Below, one piece after another: positions 23,701-36,400 of a DNA stretch of 64,000 nt. Numbering within the stretch: position 1 is the first letter of the stretch; each line of letters opens with the position of its first letter. The stretch covers positions 941-64,940 of the forward strand of contig VFFE01007739.1 in assembly GCA_008921705.1 (NCBI GenBank), read 5' to 3'. The DNA comes from Burhinus oedicnemus (Eukaryota > Chordata > Aves > Charadriiformes > Burhinidae). Under the pieces are notes generated by a model. The model saw nothing but the letters and a program-made list of their open reading frames with translations. It was not told where the DNA came from and did not search any database. The position numbers and the translations under genes were made by a program.

Positions 23701-26700
23701 AATAAAGTGTAAGGAAATAATAAAATAGGGTCCACCCTGTATAGCTGAAAGTTTGAGAAATTTTGGACTCAGGTCTCTGATCCTTCAGAAAGCTCTGTGT
23801 GGATACATCTCATAATGTCCTAGCAATTATGCCACGTGCAAAGTGGGACTAACTTCCCAACCATAAATTGTACTATGAGTCTCTTTTTCTTGTGAAGATT
23901 GTTTCAGCTATTTCTTCACAAGCACTGTACTGCATTGGTGCCTTCTGCAGTACTGTATATGTTCTGAACACAGTCTATTAAAATATTTGCCTTGTGGTCA
24001 TTTTTCTAGGCTGCTGAGCACTGGGTTGCATGTGTGGTGGTGATGGTGTTTTCTCACTAGCCAGATTTTTTGCTAGAGCAGACCAAAAAGAGAGGCATGT
24101 CTGTAATTTTGTATTAACTAACAATAGATCTTAGACTCATGTCTATTCATTGAGGATATGACTTTTAAGACCCAGTTCAAGGTAGATTCAAGGTAGACCA
24201 TAAGATCTTCCAGGGGTGTAAGCAAAAACTCACTGATTTTGAGGGCTTTTTTGTCAGGACTGCCCTATGTCTTTTGCTGTACCTGGCAGAGCAGGTTAGC
24301 AGAGGCGCTGGGAGTTGAAGGTGATGTCCCTTTTGCCTGTGCCGTTCAGGCAGGCATGTTGCAGTTGCAAGGCAAAACACTTGAGCTTATGTCTCTGCAA
24401 GAGATGTTCACCCAGCCATTGTCTTACAAGGGCTTAATGAATTTCTGCTTGTTTTTTCTCAGCAGCTTGCAGTTGTGAAGGCACAGTCATGTAGTGCTTT
24501 TAGTGATGCATGATCGCACAGTAACCTTGGGAAGGTCTGGAGGTTTAGGCACTGCCACTTCCCTGAGATGATTCAGGTAGCAATCTCTCTTGTCTTTCTG
24601 TTATTTTGGCAGTCCTCAGCCCACTGTGGCCATGCCATCTGCCCCAAGTCAGGGGCATTGGCGCAGGGAGGAATGTACTTTAAATTGTAAGACTATTCAT
24701 CAGCTTTCTACTCTGCCAAGACTGAAGGTCATTTTAGGCTTGATCTTAGCTTGATGCTAAAGGTAAGAGGGCATTTTGCGTCAAGTTCTTACTTTATGTG
24801 AAGTGTAGCCTTTGACCCTGTTCATGCAGCATGCTGCTTGGTTTGCCTACCAGAATTTATTTGCCACCCTGTGTCTGTAAGGGGATGCATGGGCTGACAA
24901 GCAGTGGTAAAACCCTACTTCCAAGTACAGCAGCTTTGCAGGAACTGCAATCATAGCAAAAATAGATGATTTGGACAGGCACATATGGATTGATGTGGTT
25001 ATTGGATATCTACTGTGTTAAATAACTCTTCTGCTAGGCACCATGAGGTAATAAAAAACATCAAATTCAATTTTTTCACTTCAAAAAGCCTCCCAAACCT
25101 CAGTTTTATTGGAAAATTCTGGACTAGTTGTATCAGAGAGCAAGCCTGGCTCCCCAGTTCTCAGCCTCAGTGCTCCTTAAAGCAAATAACAAATGGTCCT
25201 CAAAGGGTCCTGCGTTAGTGGAGAATTACAAGTGCCTCTTCCTTGTTTCTTGAGTTCTCTGATGTCCCTTATAACAGGAGGGAAGCAGACAGCAGTGTAG
25301 AGCTCTGGTGTTGTTCAGATATTTGCCTCTCACAGGGAAATGCTCTGTTGGGAATCATTGTGTGTAAGTGGATTGTAAACTATTTGTATTATAGCACAGG
25401 CCACAGAGTTTAACCCACTATCTTCGTCATAACAGCTCTGCTGGTAATGTTATATGCAGAAAGAAAAATTGCCCTGATGAAAAGACACTTACAAAACTCA
25501 GAAAGCCCTGAATAATCCAGATATACACAAAAGCACACACTAAATGGATATTGGTGGACTGGGAGACAGGCCTTGCATATCTTTCTTCATCAAATTTCCT
25601 GACTGAATTAAACACCAAACCTTGCTTACCTGCTCTGGTTTCTGAAAATTTCTGTAGTTAATTCCTTCTCTAGAAAAATGCTACTGTTGCAGTGGTGTTT
25701 TTTAACTTTTTAGATAGATACAGTAGAAAACAAAAAATCTCTTGAAAGCCACTTCAATTTACTATATATAGGAACCTTAAATATATAGCAAATAATGAAT
25801 AAACTTCTCTTTGCCCCTAGCAAATAAGAGGCACCCTTGAAGGGAGAGAGCATGTAGCAGTGTTCTTCTGTGCTTTTGCTAGACTTAACTGGGCTGCCAC
25901 ATAGTATTTTATTTTGGTGCAAGGCAGGTATAGGTTACTACCTGAATTGTGTTTTCCACCCACTTGGCACTGTTGGAGGCCTGCATGAAGTGGAGGCAAA
26001 ATGGAGAATGAAAACATGTCCTACAATCGCAATGAGAACTGGAAGGATAGGAAGCAAGGAGGTTCCTTGTCTCACCAGCACAGAAAACTGGCCAGCACTG
26101 AGACCAAGAGTGTGGGGTATCTGCATCCATGGTGTGTACGAGCACCCCCCTGCTTTCACTAGAGTCAAGCACCTCCCACAGTGGTCTCTGTATGAGCTGG
26201 AGGGGTAAATATTTTGTGTGTGTCTCTGTGTGTGTGTGCATATCTATGGACACAGAGAGACATTAGCTCTTCAGGTATAAAATTGGTCTTCCTTGCATAA
26301 CTTATTTTAGAGCAAGTAATTTATTTTTAGGCTCGTCCCACAAAGCTTTGATGATTGGCTATGACTATATCACTGCATTCAGCATACGGTGTAGTTCTCC
26401 CATTTAAAGACAACACACATGGATGAAACTTTGCATGGTGAGGGTTACTGCACACTGCAAAAAGCAAAACAGTTCACGCTGTGTCTTCATCTCTCTTCCC
26501 ATTATACAATCCAACACACTGCAGCCAAGTGTCCTCGTGAGTCACAGTCTGGTAATTAATCTCTGCTATGCCAAAAGCATTCAAAACCATAGAACAGAAT
26601 CACTCAATAGAATACTGTATTAGCTGGAAATTAAAGTTTAAAAGGCTCTAGCTCTTGTTTTTCTTGCAGCTGCTAATTTAAAAAATATTTCTAAGTGGAA

Positions 26701-27780
26701 AATGGGAACTTGCTGTTATGAGGAGGAGGAGAAAACGGGGCTTGACTGTTCTCTGTGGCTTAAAACGGTTGTTCAAGAACAACAAAGCCAGGAATAATCA
26801 TGAGACACTCATGCATAAAATGCCTCTAGAAAATAAGCAGCTCAGTAAGGAAAGAAAAAATGTTATTCCTGCCTAATTATTAGGAACTTGTTTAAACAGG
26901 GGACAATACCAGGTGGATAGTTTTATCTCATTGATGGCTTTCTTTGTGATGTTTTTTTTTAAAGCACTGGACCCAGAAGTTCTTTGAATTATTAATGCTC
27001 AAAGCAAGATGGTCTGTCAGATTTCCAGTTTTATGCTGTGATTTCCTTGGACTTATTTCACCAAGGGTATAAACCTGTCTCTTCTGCAGGCCTTCTCTGC
27101 TGGGTAAAAGAGGCCTTGCTTTGTCATACTCCTGTTCCTAGTCCCTAAATGAAGGAGTATCTTCACAGCACATCTGAGTTATGCCCTGAGTTTACTGCAG
27201 TAGATGTAACCTCTGCTGTTTGTGTGGACTGCAATATAAATGCTTTCAGGAGAACTGGGGAGGTCTACAGAGATGGTCCAAATCTCCTGGGGAATCTAGG
27301 TCCATCTCTATGAATATATCCTCTGCCTCCTTCCTTGTCTGGGAAAATCCTCCCTTGTTTTTCTAGAGAGAGGAGTCTTTTAGGCTTTCTTCACTCTAAG
27401 ACTTTTCAGGCATGCAGATGCTGTGGCTAAGGCAAGTTGTATGCAGTTCAGCAATCACTTGAATTCAGAAAGATTTTCGTTCAGCATATGTGTTTCAGCT
27501 GGACATCTCTCTGTAACACAGTCCTGCCTCATGCTCAACATCAAGGCTGGTGACACCTGGTTCATGTGGCACTTTCTGAAATGGGCAGCTCCCTGCCTAC
27601 TCCTTTCTCAGCAAACAAATAACAGTAATGAACAATAATATTATGTGCAGTCTGAGAAGCATATGAACAGCTTACTAACTACCAGTGTGTGTCCAGAGAG
27701 TGCTAGAACAGATTGCATTTCACCTGGTTATAATTTTTTTTAATGCATATACTTAATTTCATGATGGTTGGCTCTGGCTT
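17746..27780. other. Long non-coding stretch, nothing firmly recognised
   Basis: Ten kilobases with no identifiable exon or transposon. GC is locally higher at about 21300-21990, 22925-23200 and 24239-24480, where longer frames occur by composition. At 25870-26253 three frames overlap (112 codons plus; 114 and 76 codons minus), which argues for chance openness and not for a gene. A TG-rich microsatellite lies at about 26213-26240. Confidence 0.5.
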
Positions 27781-27956
27781 TCACTGAATGTAACTGCTAT
27801 TTCTGCAGCTCCTCTTTAGTACTAATATCAGTATTTCTGGCACCACATCTCTGCTTTTTTTGCAGTCAAGTGGAAATGCATTAATCTTTATTTGCCTGCA
27901 GGCTTCCAGAAAAGTTTCTCTGACTTCATGGTGAGTGCTGTTGCCATTGTTTTTGT

Positions 27957-28187
27957 CTATATGGTGGTGTTGCATACTCTTACAAAGTGCTGTAATCCAT
28001 TACAGTTGTTGTATTGCTTTCCAAATGCTGGGCATTTTCTTGGCCTATGCTGTTTGCCAGAGCATGTGTAGCGCCATGTGATATGTTTATATTTTTTGTG
28101 AGCTCTGACACGAAGCTCCTCATTCTCTTCTGCCTGACAGTTTTGGTTTGGTTTGGTTTTTTTGGTTTGTTTTGTTTTAATGGACAT
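27957..28187 (-). pseudogene. Degraded double zinc-knuckle frame, probable Gypsy-like gag remnant
   Basis: The 76-codon frame holds two copies of C-x4-H-x4-C, at residues 42/47/52 and 62/67/72, exactly 20 residues apart. They lie within CSGKQHRPRKCPAFGK and NNCNGLQHFVRVC. The arrangement, with CPAFGK linking the two fingers and HF-x-x-VC closing the second, is that of the tandem CCHC knuckles in nucleocapsid-like regions of vertebrate Ty3/Gypsy-type retroelements, which bind the element's RNA. The first Cys of each CCHC knuckle is replaced (Arg39 and Tyr59), and each codon (CGC, TAC) is one transition from TGC. The upstream part is basic and low in complexity; a stop follows the second knuckle. 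Most likely an ancient decayed copy; an origin in a domesticated gag-derived gene is possible. No protease or reverse transcriptase is seen nearby. Confidence 0.5.
28138..28178. repeat. GGTTT-type simple repeat
   Basis: GTTTGGTTTGGTTTGG-like run followed by T-rich sequence. Low complexity only. Confidence 0.7.
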
Positions 28188-31100
28188 TATTAAAAAAGAA
28201 TCCTAAATTGCAACAGCATAACATTATGAGTCCTCCCACTGTACATTTTGGGGCACACTTTTCAGAGATGCCAGCTTCAGTGGCAAAGTCCGTTTAGAGT
28301 TTTGTGATATAAATCTTTGGATGTTTCAAGAAAGAAAGGGGTTATTCCTTACATTAATTCTTTCAACAATACAGTCCTAGTGCATGTTCTTCCTCTGCTC
28401 AGAATGCTTTTAATATATTTTGCCTAAAGCCACGTCCTGGTCAGAAACAGCTCAGAGCCTAGGACTTTGACACCAGTTTGCTTCATCCTTTGTCTGAGCT
28501 CAAGCTTCTGGGCACTGCTTGTCAGCTCAGTGCTACCAATTCCAGCTGGCTTCTGTGATAAACACTTCAAGGTAAAGTTAAGTGAAGTTGTGGCCAAGTC
28601 TTCAGAGAAAAGGAGTGGAAAATTCTTGTGTCAGCTTTATTCTTTAAGCTAGCAGTTGAGGAAATTATGTCTTCTGCCTTGGACTAGGCAATTTCTATTG
28701 TATGGCAAATCTTTTTACTTTGTTGAAGACTAGTACCCTTTCAGGAGCCTCTGTCATCTTCAGAGCTCTTCGCAGTCCTTTCTCCACACAGTCCAAACTG
28801 GGCTTACACAAGGGACCCAGTTAGCACTTGCAACTCTAGCCTACCCCTTCAACCCTGGCTTATTCAGCACAAATTCTTCAGTAGGAAACTGTCAAAATCT
28901 CACTGTGATCAGGACCACTGGAATGCTTTATGAACCCATTTTTACTAGACAAAAAGAGACAATATGATGACATTTCTTCATATGTGAGCACAGAATAAAT
29001 GGTGACCTTGCAGTTATCTAGCCAACACCAGCCATGAAACTGAATATTTTAATATTTTACTTTTTAGATTTTAATAATACTTACTAACAATGCTTACTAC
29101 CTACTTTTAATAACGTTTAGTACATCAGCTCTTTGATATTGCCTCCCACATGAAAATTCATATTTTATGAGATAATCTGAATATTCAGAGCCTATTTCAG
29201 AAGTCTGGCTTCAGAGGACATTAGTTTAGAGCATTCTTTCCCAATTGCATCTGAGAAAGAAGTGTCTCTGCAGGGCATTTCAGAGTCCCTAACGCGTATG
29301 TCTAACATTAAAGGGCGCATTTCAACACACCTTGAGTGAAACAGTGATTACAGATATTTGTGAACGGAAAGCAAAGACCTCTATAAATTCTTGCTGATTG
29401 AAATGTATGGAGCTAGCTTCTTTCTTATGGTAATGTGAAATCTGTCAGCTGTAAGCCACATTCATTGATGCAGTCCTGCTTACTTAGATTTATTACTCCC
29501 TTTTATTAGTAGATTTACTAGCTAGGTAAGCTTCACTTAGGACTTCAGTAAGTGCCGAACTCGGCTGAAGGGAAATGCCTTTCTCAGAAAAGCATTGCTG
29601 CCATCCTTTCACTGCGGTGTGGCTGAGACTGGAGGCCACTACTTTATGCATCACATAAAGTTCAGAAACTGCTTATGTTCAATGGCAAGTAAAATTGTTA
29701 AAACCAACCCCCCAGTAAGTTGCAAGGGAAAACTTGAAATCTGAATACAAACTATGAGAGACTCAGTAGAAGGGGGCACATGAACTGGGCATTTGAAAAA
29801 TGTGCAGTTCACTTAAACTCAGCACTAGGTTATATACGAGAAAGCACATCTTCAGTTGCCAGCTTTAGAGAGGAAATGTGGTGTTTGATACAAGCTGGTG
29901 CTTCGCACCCAGTTGTGTTTTGCATGGAGACAATGAAAACTCATCCTTCTTTCCTTCTCACTGAAATAAAACTATTTGGACTTTTGCATGACTTTCCAGG
30001 ACAGGAATAAATTTTTTTAAAGTGACAGGAATAATTTATGCAGGTCCATTTTTAGAGTTGGACTGCTCATGCTTGACTACATGTAGGAGTGGGCCTGCTG
30101 CATCAGCACTGTGTCAATGAAGAGCCTTGGTTTGAGAATTCTTCCAAATATTTGTGCAAATGAACAAAGCTTTTTTTCCCCCCTCACTATAAATTAAGAA
30201 GACAGCAGTATGCATTTATAATGCTTAATCGTTTGGTGATTTAATTCCTAAGTGTACCTGCAATGTGCTACATGGATTTTTCACACTGTCCTTTGGGCAA
30301 TACTGTATCATTGCCTTTAGGAGACTCTTTATGATATTGATATCTGCTTTAACAGGACTCGGCAAGTTGTACTGCATGTACACACCGCATGATTGGGAGG
30401 AACTGATGTATGGAAGTAGGAATGAACTGCAAAAGAAGATCTTAACCTTGCCCCCCAGGTGTGTGCTTTGAGGTAGCTTTGAAACAGTTCATCACTGTAG
30501 GTTCAAAGATTCAGTTTGTGCTTCTCAGCTTATTTCATCAGACCCTATTAGATGGTGGAAGGGGAAACTAAAATGCCAACATGAAAGAAGATTCAAGTTG
30601 CATCTGTCACATTAAAGAGACTCTGTTAAAATAGTGGTAAAAAGCATCCATCAGGGGATTTGCTGGATCTACCCAGAAAATGATAGCTTTCCTCTGTCTG
30701 TGGAGAGGATGATTAGTAAGGTATGCACACACCGAGGCAATGAGAATTTTTTAGTCCCAGGCCTTGAATAAACAGGATTCTGCAAGATTATGTCTCGGGT
30801 TGTAACATACAGTGATATTACCTGGTTATGTGATGAACTTGGGCAAACTCAGTTTTTAAAGCTCACTGCACAAGATTTTTCAATTTTTTTTTCATTTTAG
30901 AAAGAGCTTGGTGCACCCCCCTAGGAGGAAGATTTTTCTTGTGACATCACTAGAACTAAATGTTTGTGATTGTAGAGACCAAGGCTCAGACTAGTCGTAT
31001 TATGTCCAGAGATGCTTGAAGATTGTCTAGATGTCTCCTAGCCATGGCAGAAGTGTGTCAGTCTTAAGATGAAATCTAATGCACAGCACTCATAATGTGT

Positions 31101-33322
31101 GAAGAAGTGGTTGTTGGTGGACATGCAGAAGGGGACTAACATGAGAGCTGCGAGGCGGTTTAAAGGTGAGGTATCAAATGCATGTCATTGGGTAAGCATT
31201 TGAAATGGAAAGATTAAACAAGTAATCAGTCAGCAACAATGCAGTAACTTTACTTTGAGTGTCTGGCAGAAATTCAGTTTGATCATGCTTCTGTATTTCA
31301 GTAATGACCATGATATATATGGTGGTGCTGGTAGGATAAATCTACTACAAGACATTTCAGCACTGTGCACTAGGTATGTAGAATGTGCTGGTGTGCTGAC
31401 TGCTAAGAAGCATATTTTGTCTGAAATTGAGCAGTAAGTAAACAGCAGCACCATGTTAGATGTGTGTGGCTGTTCACCCAACTCCTGCTTAGATTTTGGC
31501 TAACCAGCTCATGGTAAGGCCTGCTGAATGCTGGGAGCAGTGACATTAGGGCAAAGCGAGAGCACCATGTAGGCAGGACAGGCGGCTAGGAAGAGCTGAA
31601 GGGCCATTGTGTAAGCCATGATCACATGCAAATTGGTGTCCCCAGCAGCCATTATCTTGTCTGGCAGTTTCCTCAGAATCCACTAACTTATGGAAAGGGT
31701 ATAGACCAAACCTCCAAACTGGAAGGTATAAAACATCAGCTTACCCAAAAGCTTTTGAAGTGGACCCAACAGCAGCAGGACTGTTGAGGCTTTCATGCTT
31801 CCTAGTGTAATACAGGAATGCCTGCACCGTGATGGAGGAGGAAGGATTAGCACTCTCACTGTCGGCTAGGTAACTAATTCTTTTTTTTGGTCATAGGTGC
31901 ACAATATTAAGAGTTACAGGTTATAAGTTATGAAATCTTATGACTTGAATGGTGAATAAGTGAATTAATGTGGTAGACTAGTACTGGGCAAAAGGGGATT
32001 GAGTCCCTGTTTGTTGTGTTTCTTTATTATATTTCTTAATAAGCTCATGAAATAAAGTTTAAATCACAGAGAATGTGTCTTGTAAATTTGAGAGATCCAA
32101 ATGGACCTTGACAGACATGTGCATGATTTCATGGCGGAGATGAGAGCACTACAGCTTCAAGCTGCCAGTCAGCCAGGAACAGTCTGGTCATGGCTTTTAA
32201 CTTTCCTATTTGATAGATTTGGAAAAAAATTAAATTATAGCTTTGGTGTTTAGAGAAAAACCCAAAACTTGAGTGTTGATCTGGGTTATTAACATTAGAG
32301 AACCCTGTGGGTAGGCATATTCATCAAAGGCAAGGCGCTTCGTGTGATAAAAGCATTAATCATAATGGCTGCTTCTACACAGTACTAAGGGAGAAGACTA
32401 CACTTTAGTGAAACTTGTTTATAAACCAGTAGCTGCAGTCCTGGTTGAGTACCCTCGAGATGATGTCAGTCCTCTTTGTAACCCACCTAATCGTTAGCTT
32501 AAATCCAGTCAGTACCTCCAGTAATGGATCTCTTAAAGCACACACCAAGGTCAAATCTTCCAATTTGTTCTCCCTGAGAGAAGGATTTCATGGCCTAATG
32601 ATCCTCAAAGCCAGTGCTGAAATGTTCTAAGCCTTTTCAGCCTGTCTGTCTCTCTTCCAAGCTATGCATAGATGCCTTAGTTCAATTGTAATGATTTAAT
32701 TATTTGGGGAACATATGGCATATAAAGCTAAAAGGAAATTGATGAAAAGTAGATGTTACTTGTAGGTAACGCTAATAAATCATGGATCTAGGCAGAATAG
32801 CACATGCCAGGGGATAACTGCTGCTCAAAATCCTCATTATTCATATTGCCGAAACACTAACTGGACTTGGAAGACAGAAGTTCTGCACAACAGCTACTCC
32901 ACCTATGTTGTTCTGCTGCATCTGTACCTCTTTTAGGGGCATGCTTGTTCCTCCAAATTAAGAAGACTGTGATTAGCCAGATTCAGCTGTCTTTCTGTTC
33001 CTCTACTGGGATTTTCCCAGTTTAATATTACAGGGCTAAGAATGCCTCTTTTATATATATATAAAACTCTCAATATCTATGTCTTTTAATGACTGATGAA
33101 ATATTCTTTGGCTATGTTGGGGCCATCTCAAAAGAAGCTGGATTCCTATATTTAGGAAGCTGAAATAACCACAAGTCGGTATTTTTGATAATCCACTACA
33201 AAATTTTCTCCTACAAAAAGATATTCTAATTGGCAGTAAAGGTTACAATTATGCTACATTCATTATACAGAAATGGAAATAATAAATTTACATAGTTCCC
33301 TAAGCTTTTGCACTAGCAATAG
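28188..33322. other. Non-coding stretch, nothing recognised
   Basis: Only short frames (60-83 codons). An alternating TA run lies at about 33050-33064. Confidence 0.5.
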
Positions 33323-33487
33323 GAAGGGCTTCTTACACCAGTGGTGGCAGCTCTGCTTGGCTTTACGGCAGCCACTCTGAAGAACGCATTAAGGAAACTG
33401 AGAGAAGTAGCAGGCAAAGAACAAGGGAATATCAACAAGCAGGAAGCAATGGCAGAAGTAGTTAGGGATTACTTGAGGCTGAACTGA
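33323..33487 (+). other. Coding-looking 54-codon frame without ATG start
   Basis: Between a stop at 33320-33322 and a stop at 33485-33487 one frame reads EGLLTPVVAALLGF, then ATLKNALRKLREVAGKEQ, ending MAEVVRDYLRLN. It has an amphipathic, protein-like pattern. A second frame is open over most of the same bases, and the segment is purine-rich, so the openness may be compositional. I recognise no protein. Weak. Confidence 0.15.
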
Positions 33488-36400
33488 AGTAATAGGAAAG
33501 TACTTGTGTGACAGGCTTTCTGGTTAAATCTTGAATCTTTGGACCCTCATGGATTATAGTTTTGACAGCAACTGTATAACCTTCATGCATTATGTTGATT
33601 ACACCCAGGAAATGGTTGACATCTATGTTAACAACACCTCCGGTCTATTGGCACGTCAATGACTGGTAGAGATCTCTCAGTCACAGAAGGGATTTGTGCA
33701 AAAATATTGGGAGTTAAATTCCTCTTCTCTGGAAATATAAGGAAGGCAGGTCCCTAACATTAAACTGACACATCAACTGAAAAATGCCTTTTTGCTTTTT
33801 GGTAGGCCTTTGTGTAGAAGAAAAGGAGAACAAGTAGGGGAACAGGAACAGATCAGGGCCGGTTTCTTTCATTCTGGCAAGAGTTAGAATTAATCTGCTC
33901 TTATACTTGTAAGCCATTTGCATACAAGTAGCAGATTTAGGAAAATGTTGGTCAATTCCCAGTTGGAATGGAAATCGTGTTTTATCACTTCTAAATTAGA
34001 CCCTTAAACTGTAATTTAAGAATTGATTCTCTGCTTACAGAAAAACTGAATTTGTAAATATTTTGCAGAAGAGAGAGAAGTCAGCCGTCTGGAAGCACGT
34101 GGGCTAACTGCGAAAACATGAGCAGCACAACCTTTTTACTGTGGGGCCTCATTACTGTGTCCCAGCCACCTCTGCCAACGTCCTTTTTCTGCCACAGCTG
34201 CTCTGCAGTACAAAGGAGCCTCTGCAAGGGCTTAGCTGCTCACACAGATGCTGCATTACCGTCCGCAGTTCTCCTTCAGGTTATAATAGGGAGGAATCTC
34301 AGCCCAAACACTTCTTTGTTAGTGTGTCAGGACATGTAATTCATTAACACCTGAAGACTGTTTAGATGGGCTTCTGAATCAAGCTTAAAAGAAAATGTCA
34401 GTAATAACTTCCTATGCCTTGGGGAAGAAAACCAAGTATTTACTAAACAGAAATACTGAGTATGCTTCAAAAGGAGGTTTTCAAAACAGGTACTAAAATC
34501 CCTGCCAGTGTTTCAGTAGGGAGGGTCTGCTCTCTGCGAAGGTGCCCACTTTGACAAGGCTTTGCAGCGGGGTGCTGGTAGCTTAAAAAAAATAATGCTG
34601 TGCTATAACAAAAGCAACCGAGAACTTTTCAAGATAAAAGGTACGGGTGGAACATGTGTTGTCTGAAGAGATTTGTAAGGCACAGGAAATGTGAACTCAA
34701 AGTGTATAATTGGTTCAGGAGTTCAGAAGATGCTGTGATTACTGTGGCGTTTCCTTTCTTAAGAGGTGGAGAAAAAGAGATTTAGCTAACTCTCTAGAGC
34801 AGCCTGTCCAAAGTTATCCTGCTGAAGTTATCCTTGTGAATCAAGCCCCTGACTGAATGCCATGAAGGGAGGTGCTGGCTTGGGGCTACAGTCTCTGCTG
34901 GTCCTAGCTCTTGTGGAGGCTGCCTGCCCCATTACGAGTGACATTTGGGAGCAGCCAGACCAAAATATTGATAGCACATTGAGAGGGGAGGCCTGGGACC
35001 CCTGTGCTTTATCAGTACACCCCAAAATATCATCTTCCATCCAGATGGTTTTTCTTTAGAGGGAGATGTCCTTACTGCTACATTAGGAAGAAAACATCAG
35101 GCCTTGTATTTGCAGAGAACATGTGGGAATAAGCAGGACAGGACCCTGGATAATTGTGTGATAGTCTCAGGACCCCTCATAAGCTTACAAACTAGCAAGC
35201 GATCAAAATATCCCTGTATTCATGACAAGATTTTCTCAGACCTATTTTCTTCTTTTTGAAAAGGCTTTCCTAAAGGAGGCTCTGGGTTGTGTGCAGATGC
35301 CTTATTTTCCCAGCTCCTTGATGGAGCAGCCTCTTCATTCTAACAGTCAGGCAAGTCTGATATGGCTGATTTAGAGCAGAAGGAGCAGGGTAATGTTTAG
35401 AGGATAAAACCAGCAAAAACCAGATGACTTGATTGCATGAGTGGACACCCCTTCTGCATCACATCATCTCTTTACACCTCACATTGTCATATTTTACTCC
35501 TGAGCACTGTTACAAGGCTGAATTAGTGCAGTGTGATCTCCATCAGGATCTTTTTTATCCAAGAGTCCTAGACTCATTCCTTGACTTTGCTGAACTAAAG
35601 CACTGAACTTTGCAAAAGCTGATGTCTACTGTCACAAAAACTTTTAAAAGAAAGATAACTGACAGCTAAAAGAAGACTATTCCAGTCTACCTGAGTTCCC
35701 CAATTTGTCTTTTTCAGTATGTTTCTTTAATTACATGCTGCCACTTCCTTGGACTGTGAGAAATAGTAATTTTTAAATGCAAGAAATACTTAACAGAGAA
35801 AAATATTATTAAGATTTCTGGATGCATCAGACCAAGTGCCAAACCATGCTTTAATTTAGCATTAGGTGTTTGTTAGAAAAGCTATGGCCACAGTAATCTT
35901 GTCTGGTGTTAATGCGAATGTCACATGTTCCCACAGGAGACCCATTGAAATTCAGCTATAATTAACGTACCATTGCAGCAAAGTGTCAATGAAAGGTCAT
36001 ACTTTCTATGCTTGTCCTTTCAAAACAATTAAGCAATTAATTCTCTAACCTCCTGCTCAGTTAAATGACATTCTGACAAAAAGATGCTGTTTCTTTACAT
36101 CCTGTTATTCCTGTCAAATTATCTACTCAGCCTTTAAAAATTAACTTTTTTCTTCACATCACAAAGGTCACATGTGGAAGGAGGTAATTGAAATTAATAC
36201 ACTAATAATTCAGCTTGCAGGTTTTGCTGTTAGCACATCTTTGGTGGCCTTAATATATACTACCTATTGCTTATGAATGGGAGATAAATTATACAATTTA
36301 AACCTCTGAAGCAGCAGAAAACTTTCTGTAAATTCTTATGCACAGATCTTCTGCAAGAATGTGTTTTTGCATGAGTGTTTCTCTTTCTTTAGCTTTGCAA

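Noticed and set aside
25870..26253. 112- and 114-codon frames on opposite strands
   Set aside because: Three frames are open over the same bases with no recognisable motif, which points to local composition and not to coding.
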